Positions 16,538 through 26,082 are shown, numbered from the stretch's first letter. The stretch: DNA of 44,789 nt from M0108 sp049654905 (GCA_049654905.1 JBASIS010000108.1:1-44789); one strand, 5' to 3'. The notes: generated from the letters alone by a model not told the origin. Numbers and translations: made by a program.

Positions 16538-17413
16538 ATGTTTCGCGGTAGTATCGTTGCCCTCATCACCCCCATGCAGGGGGATGGCCGCCTTGACGAC
16601 CTGGCCTTGCGGCGCTTGGTGGACTTTCATATCGAGGAAGGTACGGATGCCATCGTCGCTGTCGGCACCACGGGCGAGTCGGCTACCCTGGATGAGGAAG
16701 AACACTGCCGTGTGATCCGTCAGGTGGTGGAATATGTCGCCGGGCGCGTCCCCGTCATCGCCGGGACCGGCGCCAACTCCACCACCGAGGCCATCCGCCT
16801 GACCCGCTGCGCCCAGGAGGCGGGCGCCGATGCGGCCCTGCTGGTGACGCCTTACTACAACAAACCGACCCAGGAAGGCCTGTATCTCCACCACAAGGCT
16901 GTGGCCGAGGCCGTGGACATCCCGCAGATTCTCTATAACGTGCCAGGCCGCACCGCCTGCGATATGCAACCGGCGACGGCGGCGCGTCTGTCCCTGGTGC
17001 CCAATATTATCGGTATCAAGGAGGCGACCGGCGATCTGAGCCGGGTGGCGCAATTGAGGTCCCAGTGCCGGCCTGGCTTTGCCCTCTTCAGCGGTGACGA
17101 CGCCACGGCCTGCGACTTCATGCTCCAGGGCGGCAATGGCGTCATCTCGGTGACCGCCAACGTGGCGCCGCGTCTGATGCATGCCCTATGCGCCGCGGCC
17201 CTTGCCGGGGACGCCGACGAGGCGCGCGCCATCAATGCCCGACTGGATGGCCTGCACCGCAAGTTGTTCGTGGAGTCTAATCCGATCCCGGTCAAGTGGG
17301 CCGTGGCGGAGATGGGTTTGAGCCCCACCGGTATTCGCCTCCCCCTGACCTGGCTGACCGAAGCGGCGCGACCCACGGTGCGTGCCGCCATGCACCAGGC
17401 CGGCATCGACTGA
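16538..17413 (+). CDS. dapA: 4-hydroxy-tetrahydrodipicolinate synthase
   Basis: 291 residues, normal DapA length. It condenses pyruvate and aspartate semialdehyde in lysine and diaminopimelate synthesis. The Schiff-base lysine is Lys161 in GIKEATGD and Tyr133 is in LYNVPGRT, both at the same numbering as the E. coli enzyme; GTTGESATL is also present. The ATG at 16538 is chosen because MFRGSIVALITPM is the family start. It is divergent from gcvR and followed 52 bases later by bamC. Confidence 0.97.
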   Translation: MFRGSIVALITPMQGDGRLDDLALRRLVDFHIEEGTDAIVAVGTTGESATLDEEEHCRVIRQVVEYVAGRVPVIAGTGANSTTEAIRLTRCAQEAGADAALLVTPYYNKPTQEGLYLHHKAVAEAVDIPQILYNVPGRTACDMQPATAARLSLVPNIIGIKEATGDLSRVAQLRSQCRPGFALFSGDDATACDFMLQGGNGVISVTANVAPRLMHALCAAALAGDADEARAINARLDGLHRKLFVESNPIPVKWAVAEMGLSPTGIRLPLTWLTEAARPTVRAAMHQAGID

Positions 17414-17465
17414 TTCGCCCCAGGACCCGGCGTCCCTCATCCAGTAAACCTGAGCAGCCCCCTTC

Positions 17466-18632
17466 ATGCCCATGCACATCAGTAAAGCCCTCGCCACCTT
17501 CCTGCCGATCCTGCCGTTCGTCACGGCCTGCAGCAGTTTCAGCGTGGATGAGTATCTACCGGATCATACCCTGGCTTACAAGCAGCAGCGCGAGGCGGGC
17601 GAGAACCTGGAACTGCCGCCGGACCTGGTTTCCGGCAAGTTCGATGACGCCATGGACGTGCCCGACGCGGGGGGCTCCGCCACCTATTCGGAGTATGCGG
17701 GCGAGCGCAAGCAGAAGGGTCAGATCGCCAAGACGGGCGAGGTGCTGCCCGATGTCAAGGACGTGACCTACCACCGCGAGGGTGACCGGCGCTGGATCGA
17801 AATCAACGCCAAGCCCCAGGCCCTCTGGCCGCGACTGGAGAGCTTCTGGCGGGAACGGGGCATTCTGCTGGCGGAGAAGAACCCGACCACGGGCGTCATG
17901 GTCACCGACTGGATCGAAAATCGCGCCGAGATCAAGAGCAATGCCATCTCCGACATGATGCGCAAGGTGCTGGATAGCGTCCATTCCACCGGCACCCGCG
18001 ACCAATACCGCTTGCGTCTCGAGCCGGGCCCCAAGCCCGGCACCACGGATATCTTCCTGACCCATCGCGGCATGGAGGAGCGCCTGATGCGTAACACGGT
18101 CGCCGAGGACTCCAACACCATGTGGGAGGCGACGCCCTCGGATCCGGACAAAGAGGCCGCCATGTTGCGTTCCATCATGATGTATCTTGGTGTCACCCGT
18201 GATCGTGCCAAACAGATCGTCAGCGAGGGGGGCAGCAGCAGTGCCGCCGCCTCCGGTTCCGCCGCTACCGCGGGCTCGCGCCTGGAGGAGGGGGGCAACG
18301 TCCTGATCATTGATGATGAGTTGCGTAACGCCTGGCGCCTGGTGGGCGTCGCCCTGGATCGTAGCGGTTTCGCCGTCGAGGATCGGGACATGAGCCAAGG
18401 CGTCTATTACGTCCGGTACGACGACTCCTCCAAGGAAGCACACAAGAAGGGCTTCCTCTCCAAGATGGCCTTCTGGCGGGATGACAAGGTGGATACCGTG
18501 ACCCAGTATCAGGTCCGGCTCATCGCTAATGGCAAGCAGACTCGGGTCCAGGTGCTCGACAAGGCCGGCAATCGCGACAATTCGACCACGGCCCAGAACA
18601 TCCTGGCCCTCGTCAAGGATCAGATGCGCTGA
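17466..18632 (+). CDS. bamC: Outer-membrane assembly lipoprotein BamC (NlpB)
   Basis: 388 residues. A lipoprotein signal ends in FVTACSS with the acylated cysteine at residue 22. The unstructured N-terminal region YLPDHTLAYKQQREAGENLE followed by LPPDL is the part that contacts BamD in the family. Two helix-grip domains follow (about residues 90-210 and 275-385), separated by a Ser/Ala/Gly linker. BamC belongs to the complex that inserts beta-barrel proteins into the outer membrane. Position directly after dapA is conserved from E. coli. Confidence 0.93.
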   Translation: MPMHISKALATFLPILPFVTACSSFSVDEYLPDHTLAYKQQREAGENLELPPDLVSGKFDDAMDVPDAGGSATYSEYAGERKQKGQIAKTGEVLPDVKDVTYHREGDRRWIEINAKPQALWPRLESFWRERGILLAEKNPTTGVMVTDWIENRAEIKSNAISDMMRKVLDSVHSTGTRDQYRLRLEPGPKPGTTDIFLTHRGMEERLMRNTVAEDSNTMWEATPSDPDKEAAMLRSIMMYLGVTRDRAKQIVSEGGSSSAAASGSAATAGSRLEEGGNVLIIDDELRNAWRLVGVALDRSGFAVEDRDMSQGVYYVRYDDSSKEAHKKGFLSKMAFWRDDKVDTVTQYQVRLIANGKQTRVQVLDKAGNRDNSTTAQNILALVKDQMR

Positions 18633-18664
18633 CCCCGGTGACCGTGACTTCCGGGGAGGTGGGC

Positions 18665-19426
18665 ATGCGCTTCGCCAGCCTGGGCAGTGGCAGCCGGGGT
18701 AATGCCCTCCTGGTGGAGGCCGGGGGTGTCCGGCTGCTGGTGGATTGCGGCTTCGCCGTCCGGGAGACCGAACGACGGTTGGCCTTGCTGGGCGTGGCCC
18801 CTGGGGACCTGAGTGCTATCCTGGTGACCCATGAGCATAGTGATCACATCCGGGGCGTCGCCGCCCTGGCACGCCGGCACGGCATCCCGGTCTGGGCTAC
18901 GCCCGGGACCTGGGGCCGGCAATCGGCATCCGCGGTGGAGCAACTCCATCTCATCTCTGGGCTGGGCCCCGGCTTCCAGGTCGCGGGTATCCGGGTGGAG
19001 CCCTTTCCCATCCCCCACGACGCCCGCGAGCCCTGCCATTTCGTCCTCGAAAGCGGCGGCCGGCGCCTGGGGTTGCTGACCGACAGCGGGTGCGTGACCC
19101 CCCATATTCGTGACCGCCTCCGCGAGTGCGATGCCCTCATGCTCGAATGCAATCATGACAGCGAGATGCTCCGGCGCGGCCCCTATCCCCCCTTCCTGAG
19201 GGCGCGTGTGGCGGGCGACTTCGGGCACCTGGGCAACCACCAGGCGGCGGAATTGGTCTCCTCAATGCCGTGCCGCAGGCTGAGCAGCCTGCTCCTGGCC
19301 CACCTGAGTGATAAAAACAATCGCCCGGAACTGGCGCGCCAGGCCCTGCTGGCCGTGGATGCCAGCCTTGCGGATCGCCTCACCCTGGCCGAAGCGGACA
19401 GCCCCAGCCCCTGGCTGCCCGTCTAG
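18665..19426 (+). CDS. MBL-fold metallo-hydrolase, YycJ/WalJ-like
   Basis: 253 residues. The start is ATG 18665, preceded by GGGGAGG; an in-frame GTG at 18638 lacks such a site. It begins MRFASLGSGSRGNALLVE and carries the metal-binding motif THEHSDHIRGV (about residues 57-67), then IPHDA and LTDSG. This subfamily includes predicted exonucleases or phosphodiesterases, but substrate is unproven. It follows bamC by 32 bases and precedes cysM by 60, so it is probably in the dapA operon. Confidence 0.9.
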   Translation: MRFASLGSGSRGNALLVEAGGVRLLVDCGFAVRETERRLALLGVAPGDLSAILVTHEHSDHIRGVAALARRHGIPVWATPGTWGRQSASAVEQLHLISGLGPGFQVAGIRVEPFPIPHDAREPCHFVLESGGRRLGLLTDSGCVTPHIRDRLRECDALMLECNHDSEMLRRGPYPPFLRARVAGDFGHLGNHQAAELVSSMPCRRLSSLLLAHLSDKNNRPELARQALLAVDASLADRLTLAEADSPSPWLPV

Positions 19427-19486
19427 AAAGGCTATATCTTTCATCTCATCGCAGCGAGGCCGCCGGCATGCGGCGAGATCCAGCCC

Positions 19487-20377
19487 ATGAGCTATCCGAC
19501 CATCGAGGACTTCGTCGGCAACACCCCCCTGGCGCGGCTGCAACGATTGCCGGGTGATACCGACAACCGCATCCTGGCCAAGCTGGAAGGCAATAACCCG
19601 GCAGGCTCCGTCAAGGATCGCCCGGCCCTGTCCATGATCCGGGGCGCCGAGGAGCGGGGGGACATCCGTCCGGGTGATACCCTGATCGAGGCCACCAGCG
19701 GCAACACCGGCATTGCCCTGGCGATGGTGGCGGCCATCAAGGGCTACCGCATGATCTTGATCATGCCGGAGAACATGAGCCTGGAGCGCCGCGCCCTGAT
19801 GCGCAGCTATGGGGCCGATATTCGCCTGACCCCCGCCGAAGGGAGCATGGAGGCGGCCATCGACCTGGCCCGGGCCCTGGAATCGCGGGGCGAGGGCCGT
19901 ATCCTCGACCAATTCGCCAACCCCGATAACCCCCGCGCCCACTACGAAACCACGGGCCCCGAGATCTGGCGCGATACCCAGGGTGCCGTTACCCACTTCG
20001 TAAGCGCCATGGGCACCACCGGCACCATCATGGGGACCAGTCGCTACCTCAAGGAGCGAAACCCAGCCATCCAGATCATCGGCGTGCAACCCAAGGAGGG
20101 TGCCAAGATCCCCGGGATTCGCCGCTGGCCCGAGGCCTACTTGCCCAGGATTTACGAGCCCGGCCGAGTGGATTGCATCCTGGATGTTACCCAGGAGGAG
20201 GCGGAGGATACGACCCGCGCCTTGGCGGAGCGGGAGGGCATCTTCTGCGGTATCTCCTCGGGCGGCTCCGTGGCCGCCGCCCTGACCCTCTCGCGAGAGG
20301 TCTCGGGAGCTGTCATCGTCGCCATCATCTGCGATCGGGGTGATCGCTATCTATCCACGGGGGTTTTTCCGGCCTGA
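19487..20377 (+). CDS. cysM: Cysteine synthase B, O-acetylserine/thiosulfate type
   Basis: 296 residues. The PLP lysine is Lys43 in NPAGSVKDRPA, the substrate loop is EATSGNTGIALA and the phosphate-binding loop GTTGTIMGT. The short length and MSYPTIEDFVGNTPL start are those of CysM rather than CysK. CysM can use thiosulfate to form S-sulfocysteine, which suits a thiosulfate-using bacterium, though that preference is inference. It is last of the dapA-bamC-MBL-cysM row. Confidence 0.95.
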   Translation: MSYPTIEDFVGNTPLARLQRLPGDTDNRILAKLEGNNPAGSVKDRPALSMIRGAEERGDIRPGDTLIEATSGNTGIALAMVAAIKGYRMILIMPENMSLERRALMRSYGADIRLTPAEGSMEAAIDLARALESRGEGRILDQFANPDNPRAHYETTGPEIWRDTQGAVTHFVSAMGTTGTIMGTSRYLKERNPAIQIIGVQPKEGAKIPGIRRWPEAYLPRIYEPGRVDCILDVTQEEAEDTTRALAEREGIFCGISSGGSVAAALTLSREVSGAVIVAIICDRGDRYLSTGVFPA

Positions 20378-20498
20378 CCGGGTCCGGGTTTGTCTCTATC
20401 ACGCAACATCACATCTGGTCCCCGGAACGATTAAAATGACCCGGGGTCAAAAAATTTATTGTCCCCATGGCAGCTTGGCTTGCTGGAGAAGACAACCA

Positions 20499-22412
20499 AT
20501 GTGGTACTGGAATCATTTTGAATCGGCGGCGGTAACAGGTCTGGGTCAGACACGGCGGCGGCTGGTTCTGGTCCTGGCCCTGGTTTTCCTCCTGCTGCCC
20601 GCGCTGGCCCTGGCTGGCGACCTGCTGCAACAGCGGCTCGCCGCTCTCCAGGAACAATCCAAGCCGGTCCTGGTCGATGTCCGCCTGGCCTCGCCCAAGC
20701 TGCTCAACCAGGTCTACGCCGCCCGCGATTACGCCTTTGCCTGGGTCAATCCTGGTCAGGTATCGGACTTCAAGGCTCTCGCGGAGCATAGCCGCGATTT
20801 CGGTCTGCGCCCGGCCGACTTCCACATCCCGGAATTGGACAAGCTGCTCCCGGGCGGTGACCCCTCGGCCCTCAAGGGCCAAGAGCGCGTCGATGCCGAG
20901 ATTCTGCTGAGCGATGGCCTGCTGCGCCTGCTCCACCACTCTCGCTATGGCAAGGTCGATCCCCGGGCCATCGATAAGAACTGGAACCACGATGATGGAC
21001 CCAAGGGCGAAGCCCTGGCCGCCGATCTTGGACGCGCCCTCGCCGCGCCCAATCTCAAGGCCACCGTTAACGCTCTGCGCCAGGAGCCCAGTTTCTATAC
21101 CCAACTCAAGGAGGGCCTGGTGCGCTATCGCGCCTACGCCGCCGCCGGCGGCTGGCCTAACATTCCCGCGGGCCCCAAGCTGGAGCCCGGCATGCATGAC
21201 GCGCGCGTTCCCATCGTCCGTGAGCGGTTGCGGATCACCGGTGACTATCGGGGCCCGGTCTCCGGCAGTGGTAATTTTTACGGGCCCGAATTGGAAAAGG
21301 CGGTCCGGCACTTCCAGGAGCGTCACAGTTTGGAGGTCGACGGGCGCATCGGCAAGGCGACTTTCGCCGCCATGAACGTCAGTGCCGAGGAGCGGGTAGC
21401 CCAGATTCGGGTCAACCTGGAACGGATGCGCTGGGTCAACGACAAGCTGCCCAAGGACTACCTGCTGGTGGATATCGCCGCCCAGCGAGTCGAACTCCAT
21501 CGGGAGGGCCAGGATGTCTGGCGGTCCAAGGCGATCGTGGGACGCCCCGAGCGACCCACCCCTATCTTCCGCGATCGCATTGAGTACCTCGAATTCAATC
21601 CGACCTGGACGGTTCCGCCCACCATCCTCAAGGAGGATGTGGTCCCCAAGGCTCGTCAGAACCCTAACGCGGTGCGCAAGAAAGGGTTGGAGATCATCGA
21701 TCGCCGCGGCAACAAGGTGGAGCCGGAGGCGGTAGACTGGAATGTCTCCCCCAATAACCTGCCCTACACCTTCCGTCAGCCCCCGGGTCCCAAGAACGCC
21801 CTGGGCCAGGTCAAATTCATGTTTCCCAATCAGCACTCCGTCTATCTCCACGACACTTCCGATCGCCAGCTCTTTCAGCGGGCCAACCGGACCCTGAGTT
21901 CGGGATGTGTACGGGTGGATAAGCCCATCGAACTGGCGGAGTTGCTGCTCAACGATCCTAAGTGGAACAAGGAGAAGTTCGCGTCCGTGTTTGAGTCCAA
22001 GCGCCCCTCTTCGGTGCGCCTCAAGCAGCCCCTGCCCGTCATCCTCTCCTACTGGACGGCGGAGGCCGACGACAAGGGCCAGGTTCACTTCCGCGCGGAT
22101 TTTTACGGCCAGGACCAGCCGGTGTTGGCGGCCCTCGATGGTCCCGGTGCCGGGCTGCGGCTCTACCGCGCCGCTTCGGCGGACGCGGCTCCGGCCAAGG
22201 ACAGCGTGTCCGAGGCGGAGGCCAAGGACTGGATGGCGGGCCCGCCGCCGGAGGAGGACGCCGAAAAAGAGGCTGCGGCGGGCAACTTAGAGGCCAAGCC
22301 GGCCAAACCCTCGCTCAGCCAGCCCAACAGCAAGCCGGTCACCCCGGCGGCCCCCAAGCCGGCTCCCAAGGCCCGTGAATCCCTGGCCGGCGCCTCGGCC
22401 AAGGCCTCCTAG
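20499..22412 (+). CDS. Large periplasmic L,D-transpeptidase (YcbB/LdtD-like)
   Basis: 637 residues from ATG 20499, which follows GGAGA; upstream in-frame ATGs at 20436 and earlier have weaker sites. A signal peptide ends at ALALA-GD (about residue 41). An N-terminal LdtD scaffold is followed by a peptidoglycan-binding domain (about residues 230-290) and a YkuD catalytic domain with Cys470 in LSSGCVRVDKP. The tail after about residue 575 is Ala/Pro/Lys-rich, probably disordered and possibly wall-binding. The enzyme forms 3-3 cross-links in peptidoglycan. Confidence 0.92.
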   Translation: MWYWNHFESAAVTGLGQTRRRLVLVLALVFLLLPALALAGDLLQQRLAALQEQSKPVLVDVRLASPKLLNQVYAARDYAFAWVNPGQVSDFKALAEHSRDFGLRPADFHIPELDKLLPGGDPSALKGQERVDAEILLSDGLLRLLHHSRYGKVDPRAIDKNWNHDDGPKGEALAADLGRALAAPNLKATVNALRQEPSFYTQLKEGLVRYRAYAAAGGWPNIPAGPKLEPGMHDARVPIVRERLRITGDYRGPVSGSGNFYGPELEKAVRHFQERHSLEVDGRIGKATFAAMNVSAEERVAQIRVNLERMRWVNDKLPKDYLLVDIAAQRVELHREGQDVWRSKAIVGRPERPTPIFRDRIEYLEFNPTWTVPPTILKEDVVPKARQNPNAVRKKGLEIIDRRGNKVEPEAVDWNVSPNNLPYTFRQPPGPKNALGQVKFMFPNQHSVYLHDTSDRQLFQRANRTLSSGCVRVDKPIELAELLLNDPKWNKEKFASVFESKRPSSVRLKQPLPVILSYWTAEADDKGQVHFRADFYGQDQPVLAALDGPGAGLRLYRAASADAAPAKDSVSEAEAKDWMAGPPPEEDAEKEAAAGNLEAKPAKPSLSQPNSKPVTPAAPKPAPKARESLAGASAKAS

Positions 22413-22463
22413 CCCCAGGTCCTGGCCCAGGCCCAGCCTGCTGGGCATCCGGGTGTGAACCAG

Positions 22464-22506
22464 GCCCGCCCCAGCGGCTCTCGGCGGGGAGGCCGTTGGG
22501 GCGGGC
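22464..22506. terminator. Strong bidirectional hairpin between convergent genes
   Basis: A stem of about 15 bp, GCCCGCCCCAGCGGC (22464-22478) against GCCGTTGGGGCGGGC (22492-22506) with one G-U pair, lies between the L,D-transpeptidase gene and the convergent AMMECR1 gene. A T-rich stretch follows on the plus strand. Confidence 0.65.
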
Positions 22507-22529
22507 ATATTTGGATTTATACTACAAAA

Positions 22530-23126
22530 TCAGGAGGATAGATTTATCTCGCCAAAGGACTCGGTCCGGTAACGGCTGATTCTGAGCCGGTCCGACCAAT
22601 AATTCTCCGGCAATCCCGCCTTGCGCTTCAATTGTCGGAGAAAGTCCACCGGTTTGGGCAGGGACTCCCAGACGGAGGGCAGGAAGGTCCCGCGGGCGAG
22701 CCCCTCCTCGAGAATGAGGCCATCCCGGCCCGGCTCGATCATGGCGACCAGTTCCTGCTCGGAACCGAAGCTCAGCGGGGTCGCGGGCGTCAACACCGAG
22801 ATCTCGATGTGCAGCCGTTCCAGTTCCCTGGCCGTCACCGGCGGGAAGCGGGGATCGCGAAAGGCGGCGGCGAAGGCGTTTTCGGCCACGTCCTTGACCA
22901 GCGGCTGCCGGGCCTCCAGGTGGCCGATGCAGCCCCGCAATTGGCCAAACTCCTGCAGGGTGACGAAGGCCGTGCGCTGGGCGCGCAACTCGGCGGCGTA
23001 ATCTTCCAGATTGACGCGCAGGGGCCGGCCCTCCTCCAGGCCCAAAGCGATGGAGCGTCGCGCCACCGCCAACAGGGCCTGGCGCTGCTCCGCATGCAGC
23101 AGCGGTTCAAGGGGCTGGATCTTCAT
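22530..23126 (-). CDS. AmmeMemoRadiSam system protein A (AMMECR1 domain)
   Basis: 198 residues from ATG 23126. The AMMECR1 hallmark LRGCIGHLEARQPL lies near the middle, followed by AFAAAFRDPRFPPVT and the strand HIEISVLTP. The C-terminus has FLPSVWESLPKPVDFLRQLK and KAGLP. Human AMMECR1 is a homologue; the molecular function is not established. Its start overlaps the end of the Memo gene by 20 bases, so the two are co-translated. With the divergent radical SAM gene it forms the known three-part AmmeMemoRadiSam set. Confidence 0.93.
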   Translation of the reverse strand: MKIQPLEPLLHAEQRQALLAVARRSIALGLEEGRPLRVNLEDYAAELRAQRTAFVTLQEFGQLRGCIGHLEARQPLVKDVAENAFAAAFRDPRFPPVTARELERLHIEISVLTPATPLSFGSEQELVAMIEPGRDGLILEEGLARGTFLPSVWESLPKPVDFLRQLKRKAGLPENYWSDRLRISRYRTESFGEINLSS

Positions 23127-23937
23127 GGAAGCCTCCCGGGGCGAAGGCAAAGGCGCCATAGCCGACCACCCGGTCGCGGGAACCGGCGGTGTCGCCGGAG
23201 TTGCGCAGGTCGAGGATGCGGCCCTGGAGGCCGTGATGCCGCGCCGCCCGCAGCAGCCCCCTGACCGGATTGCGGCCGCAGGCCTGGTCGTCGCCGATGG
23301 CCGCGGGGTCCAGGTCGGCGATGGCCCGGCCGGTGGCCTGGTCCAGGCGTCTGGCGCTGGCATAGTCCAGGTAGTGGCTCAGGTCCGAACTGACGACGAT
23401 CAGGGTCTCGTCGCCGCCCCAGAGGCGCTCCAGAACCTCGGCGACCTCCGTCGTCGTGGCCTCGCCCACTAGGAAAGGCACCAGACTGAAGTCGTCCAGG
23501 ATCATTTGCAGGAAGGGTAGTTGTACCTCCAGGCAGTGCTCGCCCTGGAAGGGGGCCTCGTAGGGCCGGGCCTGAGGCAGGTCCGCCAGGGCCTGGTAAG
23601 CCGCCAGGTCCACCGGTACCTGGCCCAGGGGGGTGAGAAAGGTCCGTGCCTGGCTGTAGGCCAGGCCATGGAAGGCCAGGCGATGGGAGGGGCCGAGCAG
23701 CACCACCCGGCGAATGCCCGCCGCCCCCGCCAGGAGCTGGGCATAGGCGCTGCCCGCCACGGGACCCGAATAGATATAACCCGCGTGGGGGGCGATCAGG
23801 GCCTTGGGCATGGGGGCTGAGACCGCCCCGGCATGGGCCTGGCCCGCCCGCACAAAGGCGCGCACCTCTGCCTCCAGGGTCCGCGCATCCGCCGGGTAGA
23901 AGAGCCCGGCCACATTGGGATGACGTAAAGCGCTCAC
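23107..23937 (-). CDS. AmmeMemoRadiSam system protein B (Memo-like)
   Basis: 276 residues from GTG 23937, which follows GAGG at 9-base spacing; upstream frames extend into unrelated sequence. It begins MSALRHPNVAGLFYPADART. Conserved blocks are LIAPHAGYIYSGPVAGSAYA, LLGPSHRLAF, GEHCLEVQLPFLQ, SSDLSHYLDY and a late cysteine in DQACGRNP, matching the His/His/Cys pocket of Memo. Memo is related to aromatic-ring dioxygenases and human MEMO1 has been linked to iron or copper binding. Role here unknown. Confidence 0.93.
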   Translation of the reverse strand: MSALRHPNVAGLFYPADARTLEAEVRAFVRAGQAHAGAVSAPMPKALIAPHAGYIYSGPVAGSAYAQLLAGAAGIRRVVLLGPSHRLAFHGLAYSQARTFLTPLGQVPVDLAAYQALADLPQARPYEAPFQGEHCLEVQLPFLQMILDDFSLVPFLVGEATTTEVAEVLERLWGGDETLIVVSSDLSHYLDYASARRLDQATGRAIADLDPAAIGDDQACGRNPVRGLLRAARHHGLQGRILDLRNSGDTAGSRDRVVGYGAFAFAPGGFHEDPAP

Positions 23938-24052
23938 CGTTTTGTACCTCGAAGTGATGGGATCCGCCCGTGATCCGTCTATGCTTATTTTAGGTCGAAA
24001 ACAACCCCCCTGCCCGCAAGCCCGCTGGCAGGGCAACCGCGAGGTGAATGAC

Positions 24053-25135
24053 GTGACCCTTCCCCTCACCAACCACCCCACCCGTTACTGGCATCGCCTG
24101 GAGGATGGTCGGGTGCAATGCGATGTCTGCCCCCGTAACTGCCACATCAAGGAGGGCCAGGCCGGGCTCTGCTTCGTGCGGGCCTGCCAGGGTGGCGAGG
24201 TGGTGCTCACCAGTTACGGGCGCTCCAGCGGTTTTTGCGTTGACCCCATCGAAAAGAAGCCCCTCAATCACTTCCTGCCCGGGACCCCGGTGCTGTCCTT
24301 TGGCACCGCCGGCTGTAACCTGACCTGCAAGTTCTGTCAGAATTGGGATATGAGCAAATCCCGCGAGGTCGATACCCTGGCCGTGAGCGCCTCCCCCGAG
24401 GCCATCGCCCGCCGTGCCGCCGAACTCGGCTGCCGGAGTGTTGCCTATACCTACAACGACCCCGTCATTTTTCTCGAATACGCCCGGGATACGGCCCTGG
24501 CCTGTCGGGCCCGGGGTATCCGCAATGTCGCCGTCACCGCCGGTTACATCAATCCGGGTGCCCGCGAGGATTTCTTCTCCGCCATGAACGCCGCCAACGT
24601 CGATCTCAAGGCCTTCACCGATGACTTCTATCACCACCTCTGTGGCGGTCATTTGCAACCCGTGCTGGAGACCCTGGAGTACCTGCGCCACGAGACCTCG
24701 GTCTGGGTGGAACTGACTACCCTGCTGATCCCGGGTCACAATGACTCGCAAGCCGAAATCGAGGCCATGACGACCTGGGTCGTGGAGCATCTGGGGCCGG
24801 ATGTCCCCATGCACTTCACCGCCTTCCATCCGGACTGGAAGATGCTGGATGTGCCGCCGACGCCCATGGCGACCCTGACCCGCGCCCGCGAGATCGCCAA
24901 GCGCAACGGGGTGCATCACGCCTATATCGGCAACGTCCACGACCGCCGGGGCGAGAGCACCTGGTGCCAGGGCTGCGGGGCCTTGCTCATTGAGCGGGAC
25001 TGGTATGAATTGGGCGCCTGGGGCCTGGACGCCCAGGGTCGCTGCGCCGCCTGCGGCACCCCGTGCGCCGGCGTCTTCGAGGCCCGGCCCGGCGACTGGG
25101 GTAGTCGCCGCCTGCCGGTGGCCATGCCCAGATGA
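24053..25135 (+). CDS. AmmeMemoRadiSam system radical SAM enzyme
   Basis: 360 residues from GTG 24053, preceded by GAGGT at good spacing. The radical-SAM cluster is C88/C92/C95 in GTAGCNLTCKFC. Additional cysteine groups flank it: an N-terminal CDVCPRNCHIKEGQAGLC and a C-terminal pair of CxxC motifs (CQGCG, CAAC). The overall plan resembles pyruvate-formate-lyase-activating enzymes, but the substrate is unknown. It is divergent from the Memo-AMMECR1 pair, with about 115 bases between starts, and its stop overlaps the YihY start as ATGA. Confidence 0.93.
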   Translation: MTLPLTNHPTRYWHRLEDGRVQCDVCPRNCHIKEGQAGLCFVRACQGGEVVLTSYGRSSGFCVDPIEKKPLNHFLPGTPVLSFGTAGCNLTCKFCQNWDMSKSREVDTLAVSASPEAIARRAAELGCRSVAYTYNDPVIFLEYARDTALACRARGIRNVAVTAGYINPGAREDFFSAMNAANVDLKAFTDDFYHHLCGGHLQPVLETLEYLRHETSVWVELTTLLIPGHNDSQAEIEAMTTWVVEHLGPDVPMHFTAFHPDWKMLDVPPTPMATLTRAREIAKRNGVHHAYIGNVHDRRGESTWCQGCGALLIERDWYELGAWGLDAQGRCAACGTPCAGVFEARPGDWGSRRLPVAMPR

Positions 25136-26082
25136 AGTCGTCCCTTCCAAGAGGGGAGGACCCCCGTGGGGAGAGCCCGATGGGGGGGGGCGGGACTGAC
25201 GACGCGCTAGCAGCCTCGCCCTGCGGGCCGCTGGTCTTTGCCCTGCGGGTCCTCCGGGGCTTCAGGCGCAATCAGGGCATGCTCCTGTCCGGCGCCGTCG
25301 CCTATTACATGCTCCTATCCATTATTCCCCTCTTCCTGCTATTGCTGGTGGGGCTCTCGAATCTGGTGCCAGAGGCCCAGTTGCTGGAGGCGGTGCGCAA
25401 CGAGTTGGCCCTCTTCATGCCTGGCATGGCGGACACCATGACCGAACATTTAGGGCAGTTTCTCGTCAATCGTCATCTGATCGGCTGGCTCGGCTCTGTC
25501 TTCCTCATCTTCTTTGCCACCATGGCCTTCACCCTGCTGGAGAATGCCATGTCGGTGATCTTCTTCCACCGGGTGGCCATCCATCGCCGCCACTTCATGG
25601 TGTCGGCCCTGATCCCCTTCCTCTTCATTGCCCTGATCGGGGCCGGCCTGCTCTTCATCACCCTGACCAGCGGCGCTATGGAGGCCCTGTCCCACACCCA
25701 ATGGCAGTTCTTTGGCCGGGCATGGGGTTTGGATGGACTGTCCGCCCCGCTACTCTATCTCCTCGGCCAGGCCGGCCTGGTGCTGCTCTTCATGGCCCTC
25801 TATCTGGTCATGCCCCTAGGCGGTATCGCCATCCGCCACGCCCTCGTGGGAGGGCTGGTCGCCGCCGTGCTGTGGGAGATCAGCCGCTACCTTCTGGTCT
25901 GGTACTTCAAGACCCTCTCCCTGGTGAATCTTATTTACGGCTCCTTCGCCGGCGCCGTCGTCCTCCTTCTTACCTTCGAGGTCGCCGCCCTCATCCTCCT
26001 GCTCGGCGCCCAGGTCATCGCCGAGTTTGAGCGCTGCAAGATGCCGCAAGAGGAGGCGATGGGGTCTGGATTCAACACCTGA
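25132..26082 (+). CDS. YihY/BrkB-family inner-membrane protein
   Basis: 316 residues with about six membrane segments. AVAYYMLLSIIPLFLLLLVG near residue 55 and SLVNLIYGSFAGAVVLLLTF near 265 are typical of the YihY/UPF0761 family. The first 25 residues are Gly/Pro-rich and uninformative, so a later start is possible. Its ATG overlaps the radical SAM stop by 4 bases, implying coupled translation. The old name 'ribonuclease BN' for this family is wrong; function is unknown. Confidence 0.9.
   Translation: MKSSLPRGEDPRGESPMGGGGTDDALAASPCGPLVFALRVLRGFRRNQGMLLSGAVAYYMLLSIIPLFLLLLVGLSNLVPEAQLLEAVRNELALFMPGMADTMTEHLGQFLVNRHLIGWLGSVFLIFFATMAFTLLENAMSVIFFHRVAIHRRHFMVSALIPFLFIALIGAGLLFITLTSGAMEALSHTQWQFFGRAWGLDGLSAPLLYLLGQAGLVLLFMALYLVMPLGGIAIRHALVGGLVAAVLWEISRYLLVWYFKTLSLVNLIYGSFAGAVVLLLTFEVAALILLLGAQVIAEFERCKMPQEEAMGSGFNT

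Noticed and set aside
20420..20450. Inverted repeat CCCCGG / CCGGGG after cysM followed by A-run
   Set aside because: Only six pairs, large loop and no T-run; too weak for a terminator or mobile-element call.
20409..22088. Open frame of 559 aa opposite the L,D-transpeptidase
   Set aside because: Antisense shadow; the forward gene has a signal peptide and intact catalytic motif.
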